Assembly: GCF_024600715.1 (NCBI RefSeq)
Contig: NZ_CP102332.1
Coordinates: 620,001 to 684,000 of the forward strand
Reading direction: 5' to 3'
DNA length: 64,000 bases
DNA from: Streptomyces changanensis
GTDB lineage: Bacteria > Actinomycetota > Actinomycetes > Streptomycetales > Streptomycetaceae
The position numbers were made by a program, and so were the translations under genes. Each line of letters begins with the position of its first letter. Position 1 is the stretch's first letter. The notes beneath the pieces are model-generated. The model did no database searches, was not told the DNA's origin, and worked only from the letters and a program-made list of their open reading frames with translations. Shown in pieces: positions 25,101-34,225 of the stretch.

Positions 25101-25967
25101 ATGCCGAGTCACGAGGTCACGCCCCGACCCGCCCTGAGTTCCCTGCACGTCCATCCCGTCAAGGCCCTCGGTCGCTCCTCCCCCGCCCAGGCGGTCGTGG
25201 AGCCCTGGGGCCTCGCCGGTGACCGCCGCTGGATGGTGGCCGGCGCGGGCGGCAAGGCCGTGACGCAGCGTCAGTACGCCCGGCTGGCCCTCGCGTCCGC
25301 CGAGGCCCTGCCCGACGGCGGGGTCCGGCTCACCGCGCCCGGCCGTGCGCCGCTCACGGTGCGGGTGCCCGACCCGGCGGTCGGCACGGTCGTCGTGGAC
25401 GTCTTCGGCACCGCGGTCGACGCCGTGCCCGCCGGCCCCGACGCCGACGCCTGGTTCGGCGCGTACCTCGACGCCGAGGTACGGCTCGTGCACATGGACG
25501 ACCCGGCCCGACGCCGCCCCGTCGACCCGGAGTACGCGCTGCCCGGCGAGACCGTCAGCTTCGCCGACGGCTACCCGCTCCTGGTCACCACCACGGCGTC
25601 CCTCGACGCGCTCAACGCCCTCATCGCCGCGGGTGAGCACCCCGAGGAGGGGCCGCTGCCCATGGAGCGGTTCCGGCCGAACGTCGTCGTCGACGGCACC
25701 GAGGCGTGGGAGGAGGACCGGTGGGCGCGCATCGCCATCGGGGACGTCACCTTCCGCGTCGCCAAGCCGTGCGGCCGCTGCGTCGTGACCACCACCGACC
25801 AGCGCACCGGTGTGCGCGGCCGGGAGCCGCTGCGCACCCTCACCCGGCACCGGAGGTTCGGCAGGAAGCTGGTCTTCGGGCAGAACCTCGTCCCCGAGAC
25901 GACCGGCACCCTGCGCGTCGGCGACCCGGTGCGGATCCTCGCCACGCGGGACGCGCCGACGGCCTGA
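25101..25967 (+). CDS. MOSC-domain protein
   Basis: This 288-residue cytosolic protein has the N-terminal beta-barrel of MOSC proteins (LSSLHVHPVKALGRSSPAQA, then GLAGDRRWMVAGAGGKAVTQ) and the C-terminal MOSC domain with FRPNVVVDGTEAWEEDRW and KPCGRCVVTTTDQRTGVRG, in which the Cys is expected to bind the molybdenum cofactor or carry sulfur. Relatives include the mitochondrial amidoxime-reducing components and YcbX, which reduce N-hydroxylated compounds with an electron donor. No ferredoxin domain is attached here. The start at 25101 has a -10 hexamer six bases upstream. The next gene on the strand is 150 bases away. Confidence 0.9.
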   Translation: MPSHEVTPRPALSSLHVHPVKALGRSSPAQAVVEPWGLAGDRRWMVAGAGGKAVTQRQYARLALASAEALPDGGVRLTAPGRAPLTVRVPDPAVGTVVVDVFGTAVDAVPAGPDADAWFGAYLDAEVRLVHMDDPARRRPVDPEYALPGETVSFADGYPLLVTTTASLDALNALIAAGEHPEEGPLPMERFRPNVVVDGTEAWEEDRWARIAIGDVTFRVAKPCGRCVVTTTDQRTGVRGREPLRTLTRHRRFGRKLVFGQNLVPETTGTLRVGDPVRILATRDAPTA

Positions 25968-26118
25968 CGACCCGTGGCACCACGCCGGCGGCCCCGCGCC
26001 GGGGCCGGCCGGCTCCCGGGGCGAGCGGGCAACTCACCGTGCCCGTGCGCGCTACGGTGGTGCGACGGGTCGGGCGGCGGACGGCCACGAGCGCACGAGG
26101 TGGGGGCAGAGCAGCACC

Positions 26119-28557
26119 ATGGCACAGGGCACGGTCCAGGTGACGCACAGCGGTACGTCGCGGTGGCGGCGGCGCACCGGCGAGTACACCTCCCTCGCGG
26201 CGGCCCTGGAGGCCGCGGCCGACGGCGACGTCCTGACCGTCGCCCCGGGCACCTACCGGGAGAACCTCGTCCTGCGGCGAGCGGTGACGCTGCGGGGCGC
26301 GGACGGGGCGGTCGGCCCGGTGCGCATCGCCCCGGCCGACGGCGTACCGCTGACCGTGCGCGCCTCCGCGACCGTACGGGACCTGCACCTGGAGGGCCAG
26401 GACGCCGCGGCGCCCGCGCTGCTCGTCGAGGACGGCACCCCGGAACTGCTCGACCTGCGGATCGTGACCCGCTCGGCGGTCGGCGTGGAGGTGCGGGGCG
26501 CGGCCCGGCCGACCGTGCGCCGCTGCACCGTCGACAACCCCGCGGGCGTCGGCATCGGCGTCCTGGACGGCGCGGGCGGGGTGTTCGAGGACTGCGAGGT
26601 CGTCTCGGCGGGCCAGGCGGGCCTGTCGGTGACCGGCGGCGCCCACCCCCGCGTCGAGCGGTGCCGCATCCACCACGCGTCGGGGGCGGGCGTCTCTGTG
26701 ACCGGGGAGGACAGCGGGCTGGAGGCCGTCGGCTGCGAGGTGTACGAGATCCGGGGCAGCGGCGTGCGGATCGGCGGGCGCGCCGTCGCCCACCTGACGG
26801 ACTCCAGCGTGCACCGCACGTCGGCGGACGGGGTGACGCTGGACACCGACGCGGTGTTGACGCTGTCGGACTGCGACATCCACGACGTGCCGGAGAACGC
26901 GATCGACCTGCGGTCCCGCTCGGTGCTGACGCTGACCCGGTCGAAGGTTCGGCGGTTCGGGCGCAACGGCCTGTCGGTGTGGGACCCGGGAACGCGCGTC
27001 GACGCCAACCAGTGCGAGATCCACGACAGCACCGGCGACTACCCCGCGGTGTGGGTGAGCGACGGGGCGACGGCCGTGCTGGACGCCTGCCGCGTCCACG
27101 GCGTGCCGGACGCGCTGTTCGTCCTGGACCGCGGCTCGCGGGTCGACGTGGTGGACAGCGACCTGTCGCAGGTGCGCAACACCGCCGTGTCGGTCAGCGA
27201 CGGGGCGACCGCCCAGCTCGACGACTGCCGGGTACGGGACGCCGCGACGGGCGCCTGGTTCCGCGACCACGGCAGCGGCGGCACGCTCTCCGGCTGCACC
27301 TTCGACGGGGTGCGGACCGGTGTCATCGTGAGCAAGGGCGCCGACCCGGCGGTGGAGCGGTGCACGGTCACCTCCCCGTCCGAGGCCGGTTTCTACGTGT
27401 CGGCGGAGGGCCGCGGCACGTTCCTCGGCTGCCGCGTCACGGGCAGCGGCGGTTTCGGCTTCCACGTGACGGACGGGTGCCGGACGACGCTGCGCCGGTG
27501 CCGCACGGAGCGGTGCGCGCGCGGTGGTTACGAGTTCGGCGAGGACGGGCCCCTGGTGGAGGAGTGCGCGAGCGACGAGAGCGGCGTGGCCGGCCGCGCG
27601 GGCGTCACCGCCGGCGCGGTCGGCGCCCCCGCGGTGGGCGCGCCGGCGGTGGGCACGCTCGCCGTGGGCGGGGTGCTCGGTACGGTGCCCGCGCAGGCCC
27701 CCGCGGCCGGGGCCGCGCCGGTGGCGGCCGCCGCTCCCGCGCCGGCCCGCGCCCCCGACGACGTGCTGGGCGAACTGGACGCGCTGGTGGGGTTGGAGAG
27801 CGTCAAGCGGGAGGTCCGCACGCTCACCAACATGATCGAGGTGGGGCGCAGGCGGCAGGAGGCGGGGTTGAAGGCGGCGTCCGTCCGCCGCCACCTGGCG
27901 TTCACCGGCAACCCCGGCACGGGCAAGACGACGGTGGCGCGGCTCTACGGGGAGATCCTGGCGTCCCTCGGGGTGCTGGACCGGGGCCACCTGGTGGAGG
28001 TGTCCCGGGTGGACCTGGTCGGGGAGCACATCGGCTCGACGGCGATCCGCACGCAGGAGGCGTTCGACCGGGCGCGCGGCGGGGTGCTCTTCGTCGACGA
28101 GGCGTACGCGCTGTCGCCGGAGGACTCGGGCCGGGACTTCGGCCGGGAGGCGATCGACACGCTCGTGAAGCTGATGGAGGACCACCGGGACGCGGTGGTG
28201 GTGATCGTGGCCGGGTACACGGCGGAGATGGAGCGGTTCCTCACCGTCAACCCGGGTGTCGCGTCCCGCTTCTCACGGACCATCAGCTTTCCCGACTACA
28301 CGGCTGAGGAGCTGCTGCGCATCGTGGAGCAGCAGGCGGAGGAGCACGAGTACCGGCTCGCGCCGGGTACGGCCGAGGGGCTGGTGAAGTACTTCGACGC
28401 GCTGCCGAAGGGTCCGGCGTTCGGCAACGGCCGCACCGCGCGGCAGACGTTCGAGTCGATGGTGGAGCGCCACGCGGGCCGGGTCGCCGTGCTCGCCAGC
28501 GCGAGCACGGACGACCTGAGCCTGCTCTACCCGGAGGACCTGCCGGAGCTGCCGTAG
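26119..28557 (+). CDS. right-handed beta-helix / AAA+ ATPase fusion (CbxX/SpoVK-like)
   Basis: This 812-residue protein starts with a long run of parallel beta-helix rungs (about residues 20-490): repeats of about 22-23 residues such as GVGIGVLDGAGGVFEDCEVV, GAGVSVTGEDSGLEAVGCEV and SGVRIGGRAVAHLTDSSVHR. A flexible Ala/Gly/Pro/Val linker (about 500-550) leads to an AAA+ ATPase with LVGLESVKREVRTLTNMIEV, Walker A GNPGTGKT (Lys603), Walker B LFVDEAYAL (Asp660, Glu661) and GVASRFSRTISFPDYTAEEL. The ATPase is of the CbxX/CfqX/SpoVK/EccA family, remodellers that often pair with TPR or other binding domains. No signal peptide is seen, so it should act in the cytosol. ATG 26119 follows GAGGTGGGGG. 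The substrate is unknown. Confidence 0.9.
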   Translation: MAQGTVQVTHSGTSRWRRRTGEYTSLAAALEAAADGDVLTVAPGTYRENLVLRRAVTLRGADGAVGPVRIAPADGVPLTVRASATVRDLHLEGQDAAAPALLVEDGTPELLDLRIVTRSAVGVEVRGAARPTVRRCTVDNPAGVGIGVLDGAGGVFEDCEVVSAGQAGLSVTGGAHPRVERCRIHHASGAGVSVTGEDSGLEAVGCEVYEIRGSGVRIGGRAVAHLTDSSVHRTSADGVTLDTDAVLTLSDCDIHDVPENAIDLRSRSVLTLTRSKVRRFGRNGLSVWDPGTRVDANQCEIHDSTGDYPAVWVSDGATAVLDACRVHGVPDALFVLDRGSRVDVVDSDLSQVRNTAVSVSDGATAQLDDCRVRDAATGAWFRDHGSGGTLSGCTFDGVRTGVIVSKGADPAVERCTVTSPSEAGFYVSAEGRGTFLGCRVTGSGGFGFHVTDGCRTTLRRCRTERCARGGYEFGEDGPLVEECASDESGVAGRAGVTAGAVGAPAVGAPAVGTLAVGGVLGTVPAQAPAAGAAPVAAAAPAPARAPDDVLGELDALVGLESVKREVRTLTNMIEVGRRRQEAGLKAASVRRHLAFTGNPGTGKTTVARLYGEILASLGVLDRGHLVEVSRVDLVGEHIGSTAIRTQEAFDRARGGVLFVDEAYALSPEDSGRDFGREAIDTLVKLMEDHRDAVVVIVAGYTAEMERFLTVNPGVASRFSRTISFPDYTAEELLRIVEQQAEEHEYRLAPGTAEGLVKYFDALPKGPAFGNGRTARQTFESMVERHAGRVAVLASASTDDLSLLYPEDLPELP

Positions 28558-28714
28558 GGGGTGCCGTGCCGCTCGGGTCGGATCAGGGAGCGGTGCCCGG
28601 TTCCTGCGGTCGCGCGGTGAAGAGGGAGTCACGGCGGGGCCATGGCGACCGACGACGACGCCGCGAGGGCGCGTGCCGGGCACGGCGAGCCCGACCTGAT
28701 CGGCCCGGTGCCCC

Positions 28715-31072
28715 CTAGGCGGGGTCGTCGTCGGCGTCGTCCGGGCCGTCCGTGCGCTGCTGGGGCACCGGCAGGGGCAGGGCGGGCGGGAGGCGGTCGA
28801 GGAGGACCGTGCGCTCCCGGGCGAACGTCGGGTCGGCCTGGTAGTCGGAGTGGCCGAGGATCGGCTCCGGCAACGGGTGGTCGTGGGTGCGGCCGTAGAC
28901 GACGGGGTCGCGCAGGGGCGGGTGGTCGACCTCCGGCTTGCCGCCCTCGGCGGGCAGCCGGACCGGACCCCCGATGGGGTCGGTACGGCGCCACAGGTTG
29001 CGCCAGCAGTGCACCTCGCGGTGGAGGTCGGCGAGCGGGACGCGCCCGAAGTAGGCGGGGAACCAGCGTCCGTAGAGCCGCTCCAGTGGGGAGCCGTAGG
29101 TGAGGAGGGCGACCCGGCGGCGGGTGCCGGCGGGTAACTGCCAGACCGCGGCGGCGGCGAGGACGCTGCCCTGCGAGTGGCCGGAGATGACGAGGCGCCC
29201 GCCCGTGCGGCCCGTCCACGACGACATCCGCCACGCCAGGTCCGGCACGGCGCGCTCGGCGTAGCAGGGCGGGGCGAACGGGTGGGCCGCGCGCGGCCAG
29301 AAGGTGCCGACGTCCCACAGGATGCCGATGGTCCGCCGGGCGGAGGCGTCGCGGTAGGCACGGCGGCCCCAGGTGACGAACAGGATGAAGCCGAGGCCGA
29401 CCAGCCAGGAGCCGAGCGCCTGGGCGCCCTCGGCGACGCCGTCGACGAACGCGGGCGCCCCGGAGAAGGCCTCCCCCGGTACCTCGCCGGTGGCCCAGGC
29501 GCCCGCGAGGGCCCCGGCGCCGAGCAGCAGCGTGGCGCCGGAGACCAGCCCGACGAGGGCCGGTGCCGCGTCGGTGAGCCCGGCGGCGGCGCGGACGCCC
29601 GCGATGCGGCGGGTACGGACGCGGTCGGGGTCCTCCCCCGCGTACTCGGCCTCGACGACGGGTGCGAGGCGCCGCGCGGTGTGCGCGGTCCGGGTGACGA
29701 GGAAGACCGTCGGGACCAGCAGCAGGACGAGCAGGACCGGGATGACCGCGGCCTGCCAGCTGAGCAGGACGGGCGGCCCGGCGAGGGGGCCGCGGCCGGT
29801 GCCCGGCGTGCCCGGGCCGTCCAGCCAGTCGGCGACGCGCTGGGCGACGCCTCCCGCCATGACCCCGCCGAGCGCGCACGCCAGCATGGCGACGGCCGGT
29901 CCGGCGAGGCCGTGCAGGGCGGTGCGCGGGTCGGGGGCGCGGCGGTGCAGGCGGACGGCGACGGCGGCGAGGAGCAGGATGAGGGTGCCCTGCCCGAGGG
30001 TGATCACGCCGAACGCGGCGTCGCCGGGGAGGGAGCCCGCGGACCGCCACTCGGGCCGGGACCAGGACGCGTACAGGGCGGCGAGGGCGAGGAGCGCCGC
30101 GGCGGAGCCGGGCAGCCACGCCACGAGCGCCCGGTCGATCCGGTTGTCGAGGCGCCGTTCGCTGCGGCCGCGCCGGCACACGACGCCGACGACGACGAGC
30201 CCGCACAGGGCGAGGGCCCCCTCGATACCCCAGCCGACGGCGGCGCCGGCGGTGTCGCCGCCGCGGTCGTGGCGCGCGGCGGCGCCGGCGACGGCCGCGG
30301 CGACGGTGAGCAGCCCCGCGGCGGTGTGCGCGGCCCGCAGCCGGGCGACCAGGCGCCGGCCGTACCAGAAGCCGGGGCGGCCGAGGGCGGGGCGGCCGTC
30401 CTGCTCGTCCTCCCCGCGCGGCGGGCGCTGTGCCTCGTAGGCGGACCAGGTGCGGTGCGAGAGGTACCACAGCAGGGCGACGAGGGCGGTGGGGACGAGG
30501 GCGGCGAGCGCGAGCCGGCGGCCCGGCTGGGACCACCAGCCGCCCTCCGCCGCGGAGAGGAAGCCGAGCCAGGACCGGCTCTCCACGCAGGAGGCGGTGC
30601 CCGCGCACTGCCACGCCGTCAGGTCGAGGGCGACCTCGCAGGCGGCGGCCGTGAGCAGCACGGTGAGGGAGAGGGCGACGAGCCGGACGAGGACGCCGTA
30701 CAGGCGGGCCGGGCCGCGGCCGGCGCCCGACGAGGGCGGGCGCATCCAGTGGGCGAGGTTGACCACCATGAAGGGCAGGAGCAGCAGCCACAGGGCGCGG
30801 GTGCCGTTGCCGGAGGTGAGGTTGGACCAGCAGTACGCCTCGGGGACCGGGCCGTCGCGGAAGCGGTCCGGGTCGGTCTCGGCGCGCACGTCGTCGGCCC
30901 GGCGGTGCATGGCGGCGGTGCCGTCGCCGCTGACGCGGACGGTGCGCGGGTCGCCCAGCATGTCGCACGGGGTGGCGCCGCCGACGCCGTGGACGAGCAG
31001 TTCGAGCGCGGCGCCGGGCTGCGTCCGCTCCGCCGCGGCGGGCGGAGCCGGTTCCGGGGTGGGTGGGGACAC
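28715..31072 (-). CDS. large membrane protein with split alpha/beta-hydrolase motifs
   Basis: This 785-residue protein begins with a soluble stretch containing LELLVHGVGGATPCDML (HGVGG at 28-32, like the oxyanion-hole strand of lipases). From about residue 85 to 580 there are roughly ten membrane helices (for example LYGVLVRLVALSLTVLLTAA). The C-terminal 200 residues are soluble and hold GGRLVISGHSQGSVLAAAAV, a lipase nucleophile elbow with Ser633, then LTYGSPLERLYGRWFPAYFG and a His-rich block (YGRTHDHPLPEPILGHSDYQ). I do not know its substrate. GTG 31072 is chosen on AGGAAG upstream. It converges with the beta-helix/AAA+ gene and diverges from the DeoR regulator. Confidence 0.8.
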   Translation of the reverse strand: MSPPTPEPAPPAAAERTQPGAALELLVHGVGGATPCDMLGDPRTVRVSGDGTAAMHRRADDVRAETDPDRFRDGPVPEAYCWSNLTSGNGTRALWLLLLPFMVVNLAHWMRPPSSGAGRGPARLYGVLVRLVALSLTVLLTAAACEVALDLTAWQCAGTASCVESRSWLGFLSAAEGGWWSQPGRRLALAALVPTALVALLWYLSHRTWSAYEAQRPPRGEDEQDGRPALGRPGFWYGRRLVARLRAAHTAAGLLTVAAAVAGAAARHDRGGDTAGAAVGWGIEGALALCGLVVVGVVCRRGRSERRLDNRIDRALVAWLPGSAAALLALAALYASWSRPEWRSAGSLPGDAAFGVITLGQGTLILLLAAVAVRLHRRAPDPRTALHGLAGPAVAMLACALGGVMAGGVAQRVADWLDGPGTPGTGRGPLAGPPVLLSWQAAVIPVLLVLLLVPTVFLVTRTAHTARRLAPVVEAEYAGEDPDRVRTRRIAGVRAAAGLTDAAPALVGLVSGATLLLGAGALAGAWATGEVPGEAFSGAPAFVDGVAEGAQALGSWLVGLGFILFVTWGRRAYRDASARRTIGILWDVGTFWPRAAHPFAPPCYAERAVPDLAWRMSSWTGRTGGRLVISGHSQGSVLAAAAVWQLPAGTRRRVALLTYGSPLERLYGRWFPAYFGRVPLADLHREVHCWRNLWRRTDPIGGPVRLPAEGGKPEVDHPPLRDPVVYGRTHDHPLPEPILGHSDYQADPTFARERTVLLDRLPPALPLPVPQQRTDGPDDADDDPA

Positions 31073-31270
31073 TTCGGTGCTCGCTTCCTGCGGCAGGGGT
31101 GTGCGGCGGGGGTGCGCGGCGGAGCGGGGACCAGCGTGGCCCGTCGGGGCGGCGCGCCGCACGCTTCTCACGTAATCTCCCCGCGGTCCACCGGTGCGAA
31201 GCGCGTGGCAGGATGAGCTGCCCGGCGGGCCACCGTGGACGGCGGACCGGGCGGCGCACGGCCCACATGC

Positions 31271-31322
31271 CCCACGAGCCGCTGCGACCCGTTCCCCACG
31301 ACCCACGACCGATGTCCCACGA
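31271..31322. promoter_or_regulatory. four CCCACGA direct repeats upstream of the DeoR gene
   Basis: CCCACGA occurs at 31271, 31295, 31302 and 31316 in the same orientation, ending 24 bases before GTG 31346. DeoR-type repressors often bind direct repeats, so this is a candidate autoregulatory site. Confidence 0.4.
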
Positions 31323-31345
31323 TCCCGGAAGGACCGGCCACTGCG

Positions 31346-32203
31346 GTGAGCGACAACCAGAACCTCCTGGCGGAGCAGCGGCGCGCCCTGATCCTCGACG
31401 AGGTCAGGCGGCGCGGCGGGGCCCGGGTCAACGAACTCACCCGCAGGCTCAACGTCTCCGATATGACGGTGCGCCGCGATCTGGACGCGCTGGCGCGGCA
31501 GGGCGTCATCGAGAAGGTGCACGGCGGCGCGGTGCCGGTGACGGAGGCGCGCACGCACGAGCCGGGCTTCGAGGCGAAGTCGGCGCTGGAGCCGGGCGCG
31601 AAGGAGGACATCGCGCGCGCGGCGGCCGCCATGGTGGCGCCGGGCAGTGCCATCGCGCTGTCCGGCGGGACGACGACGTACGCGGTGGCCCGGCGGCTGC
31701 TGGAGGTGCCGGGGCTGACGGTCGTCACGAACTCGGTGCGGGTGGCGGACGTGTTCCACGCGGCGGCGGGCGCCCTGCCGGGCGGCGGCCCGCGGCCGGG
31801 GGCGCCGACGGTGGTGCTGACGGGTGGGGTGCGGACGCCGTCGGACGCGCTGGTGGGGCCGGTGGCGGACCAGGCGATCGGGTCGCTCCACTTCGACGTG
31901 CTGTTCCTCGGGGTGCACGGGGTGTCGGTCGAGGCCGGGCTCTCCACGCCGAACCTCGCGGAGGCGGAGACGAACCGGCGGCTGGTCCGGTCGGCCCGCC
32001 GGGTCGTGGTGGTCGCCGACCACACCAAGTGGGGCACGGTGGCGCTGAGTTCCTTCGCGCGCCTGGAGGACGTGGACACGCTCGTCACGGACGCGGGGGT
32101 GCCGCCGCGGGTCCGCGACGAGATGGCGGAGCACCTGCCCGGTCTCGTCGTCGCGGGCCGGGGGGCGGACGCCGGCGAGTCGGCGCGGGAGGACGGGGCG
32201 TGA
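31346..32203 (+). CDS. DeoR-family transcriptional regulator
   Basis: This 285-residue regulator has the DeoR N-terminal winged helix-turn-helix (QRRALILDEVRRRGGARVNE, then LNVSDMTVRRDLDALARQGV with EKVHGGAV) and the C-terminal sugar-phosphate sensor domain (ALSGGTTTYAVARRLLEVPG, TVVTNSVRVADVFH, LFLGVHGVSVEAGLSTPN, VVVADHTKWG). Such proteins repress sugar or nucleoside genes until a phosphorylated sugar binds. GTG 31346 follows GGAAGGA. Its stop overlaps the start of the SRPBCC gene (GTGA at 32200-32203). Sugar genes are not adjacent; the target may be the divergent membrane protein, the SRPBCC gene or loci elsewhere. Confidence 0.93.
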   Translation: MSDNQNLLAEQRRALILDEVRRRGGARVNELTRRLNVSDMTVRRDLDALARQGVIEKVHGGAVPVTEARTHEPGFEAKSALEPGAKEDIARAAAAMVAPGSAIALSGGTTTYAVARRLLEVPGLTVVTNSVRVADVFHAAAGALPGGGPRPGAPTVVLTGGVRTPSDALVGPVADQAIGSLHFDVLFLGVHGVSVEAGLSTPNLAEAETNRRLVRSARRVVVVADHTKWGTVALSSFARLEDVDTLVTDAGVPPRVRDEMAEHLPGLVVAGRGADAGESAREDGA

Positions 32204-32655
32204 GCGTCTTCCGGCTCCGGCGGCGCACGGGGCTGTCGGCCGCCGAGGCGTGGCGCCGGGTCACCGACTGGCCGGCGCACGGCGCGGACGTGCCGCTGAC
32301 GCGCGTGGTCGTGCTGACGCCGGGCCCGCCGGGCGTCGGTACGCGGTTCAGCGCCCGTACCGGGGTGGGGAGGCTCGGCTTCGACGACCCGATGCGGGTG
32401 GTGCGCTGGGAGCCGCCGGGCGCGGACCGGCCACGGGGGGTGTGCCGGCTGGAGAAGTACGGTCGGGTGGTGCGCGGCTGGGCCGAGATCACCGTCGCCG
32501 CGGACGGGCCGGGGGCCCGGGTGGAGTGGGTCGAGGAGCTGCGGGTGTTCGGCGTGCCGCGTGTGTGCGACCCGCTGCTGTCGTGGGCGGGCCGCCGGGT
32601 GTTCGGCCGGGAGCTGGACCGGCTCCTGGGCCCGTCGGCCCGCCGCCCGGCCTGA
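32200..32655 (+). CDS. SRPBCC-fold (polyketide cyclase-like) protein
   Basis: This 151-residue protein has the pattern of SRPBCC/START-like small binding proteins: an opening strand VFRLRRRTGLSAAEAWRRVT followed by WPAHGADVPLTRVVVL, the phrase GVGTRFSARTGVGRLGFDDP, RVVRWEPPG, and a long C-terminal helix WAGRRVFGRELDRLLG. It may bind a hydrophobic ligand or act as an aromatase/cyclase-like helper, but no partner is evident. GTG 32200 overlaps the DeoR stop by 4 bases and a GGGAGGACGG lies just upstream, so it is translationally coupled to the regulator. It converges with the Cds1-like gene across a GC-rich spacer. Confidence 0.85.
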   Translation: MSVFRLRRRTGLSAAEAWRRVTDWPAHGADVPLTRVVVLTPGPPGVGTRFSARTGVGRLGFDDPMRVVRWEPPGADRPRGVCRLEKYGRVVRGWAEITVAADGPGARVEWVEELRVFGVPRVCDPLLSWAGRRVFGRELDRLLGPSARRPA

Positions 32656-32850
32656 CCCGGCCCGCCCGGCCTGACCCCGCCCGCCGCCCGGCTGACCCGG
32701 CCCGCCCCGGTGGGCGTGCGGGCCCGGCGGGGCGGACGGGACGGACGGGTCCGGACGGACGGGGCCGGCGGGGCGGACGAGGGTGGGCGGGCCCGGTGGG
32801 GCGGGCGGGTGGCGCCGGTGGCGGGGCGGGTGGCGCCGGCCGGTGCGGGG

Positions 32851-34017
32851 TCAGCCGCGCCAGACCCCGGTGGCGAAGAACTCGTCGAGCGTCGCGGTGT
32901 ACGGGGCGATGTCGAGACCCTGCTCCGCCAGCCACGCGTCGGAGTAGTACTTGTCCAGATACCGCTCGCCCGGGTCGCAGATCAGCGTGACGACGCTGCC
33001 CGTCCGCCCCTGCGCCACCATCTCCGAGACGATCTTCAGGGCGGACCAGAGTCCGGTCCCGGTGGACCCGCCCGCCTTGCGGCCGATGGCCTTCTCCAGC
33101 GCGCGCACGGCGGCGACGCTGGCCGCGTCGGGCACCTTCATCATGCGGTCGATGGCGCCCGGCACGAAGCTGGGTTCCATCCGGGGGCGGCCGATGCCCT
33201 CGATGCGGGAGCCGCAGTCGCTGGCGGCCTGCGGGTCGTCGCGCGTCCAGCCCTCGAAGAAGCAGGAGTTCTCCGGGTCGGGGACGCAGACGCGGGTGTC
33301 GTACTGCATGTAGTGCACGTACCGGGCGATGGTCGCCGAGGTGCCGCCGGTGCCGGCCGTGGCGACGATCCAGGCGGGTTCCGGGTACCGCTCCAGGCGC
33401 AGCTGCTGGTAGACGGACTCGGCGATGTTGTTGTTGCCCCGCCAGTCGGTGGCGCGCTCCGCGTACGTGAACTGGTCCATGTAGTGGCCGCCCGTGTCGG
33501 CGGCGAGGGCGGCGGCCACCTCGTACATGCGGCGCGGGTCGTCGGTGAAGTGGCAGCTGCCGCCGTGGAATTCGATGAGGCGGATCTTCTCGGCGCTGGT
33601 GGTGCGCGGCATGACGGCGATGAACGGCACGCCGACGAGCTTCGCGAAGTACGCCTCGGAGACGGCCGTCGAGCCGCTGGACGCCTCGATGACCGGCTTG
33701 CCGGGGCGGATCCAGCCGTTGCACAGGCCGTACAGGAACAGGGAGCGCGCGAGCCGGTGCTTGAGGCTGCCGGTGGGATGGGTCGACTCGTCCTTCAGGT
33801 ACAGGTCGATGCCCCACCGTTCGGGCAGCGGGAAGTGCAGGAGGTGCGTGTCGGCGGACCGGTTGGCGTCCGCCTGCACCTTGCGCACGGCTTCTTTCAG
33901 CCAGGCCCGGTAGGCCGGATCAGTACGGTCCACGTCGATGGTCGCGGCGGGCACGGAGCCCGGCGCGACCGCGCCGGTGCTCGATCCGGCCGGCTCGGGT
34001 TGCTCAACGGTCGTCAC
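32851..34017 (-). CDS. cds1: PLP-dependent cysteine synthase-fold enzyme (Cds1 L-cysteine desulfhydrase-like)
   Basis: This 388-residue PLP enzyme has the fold-type II core with [20 protein letters not shown] (PLP Lys in SLKHR), [40 protein letters not shown] (phosphate loop) and [19 protein letters not shown]. The string [20 protein letters not shown] and the long C-terminal part are those of mycobacterial Cds1, which breaks L-cysteine into H2S, pyruvate and ammonia, rather than of CysK. GTG 34017 is chosen because GAGGAG lies 8 bases before it; GTG 34026 is an alternative with no spacing. The upstream spacer to a divergent small gene is 208 bases and must hold its promoter. Confidence 0.87.
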   Translation of the reverse strand: MTTVEQPEPAGSSTGAVAPGSVPAATIDVDRTDPAYRAWLKEAVRKVQADANRSADTHLLHFPLPERWGIDLYLKDESTHPTGSLKHRLARSLFLYGLCNGWIRPGKPVIEASSGSTAVSEAYFAKLVGVPFIAVMPRTTSAEKIRLIEFHGGSCHFTDDPRRMYEVAAALAADTGGHYMDQFTYAERATDWRGNNNIAESVYQQLRLERYPEPAWIVATAGTGGTSATIARYVHYMQYDTRVCVPDPENSCFFEGWTRDDPQAASDCGSRIEGIGRPRMEPSFVPGAIDRMMKVPDAASVAAVRALEKAIGRKAGGSTGTGLWSALKIVSEMVAQGRTGSVVTLICDPGERYLDKYYSDAWLAEQGLDIAPYTATLDEFFATGVWRG

Positions 34018-34225
34018 GCGTGCCACTCCTCGTCATTCCGCGTCTTCCGCCCCATGGATCCCCAGGGGTCCCGGGACCGAACATACCTCCCCGACCTGGG
34101 CAAACGATGACTTTGACGACCCATAGGCGGTCCTTGCGGGGCGGCTCGGAAGGTGCACTGGTGCGGAAGCGGGTCGTTGTGCAGACTGTCCGTCCTGGAA
34201 CTGGTGCGAAGGGGGCGGCGAAGCC

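Noticed and set aside
25840..28185. A 781-codon minus-strand frame over the beta-helix/AAA+ gene.
   Set aside because: Composition is His/Arg/Gly-rich and it is the complement of a clear AAA+ gene.
28642..28720. A small gene starting MATDDDAARARAGHGEPDLI.
   Set aside because: No ribosome binding site fits, and it lies in the convergent spacer and then antisense to the large membrane protein.
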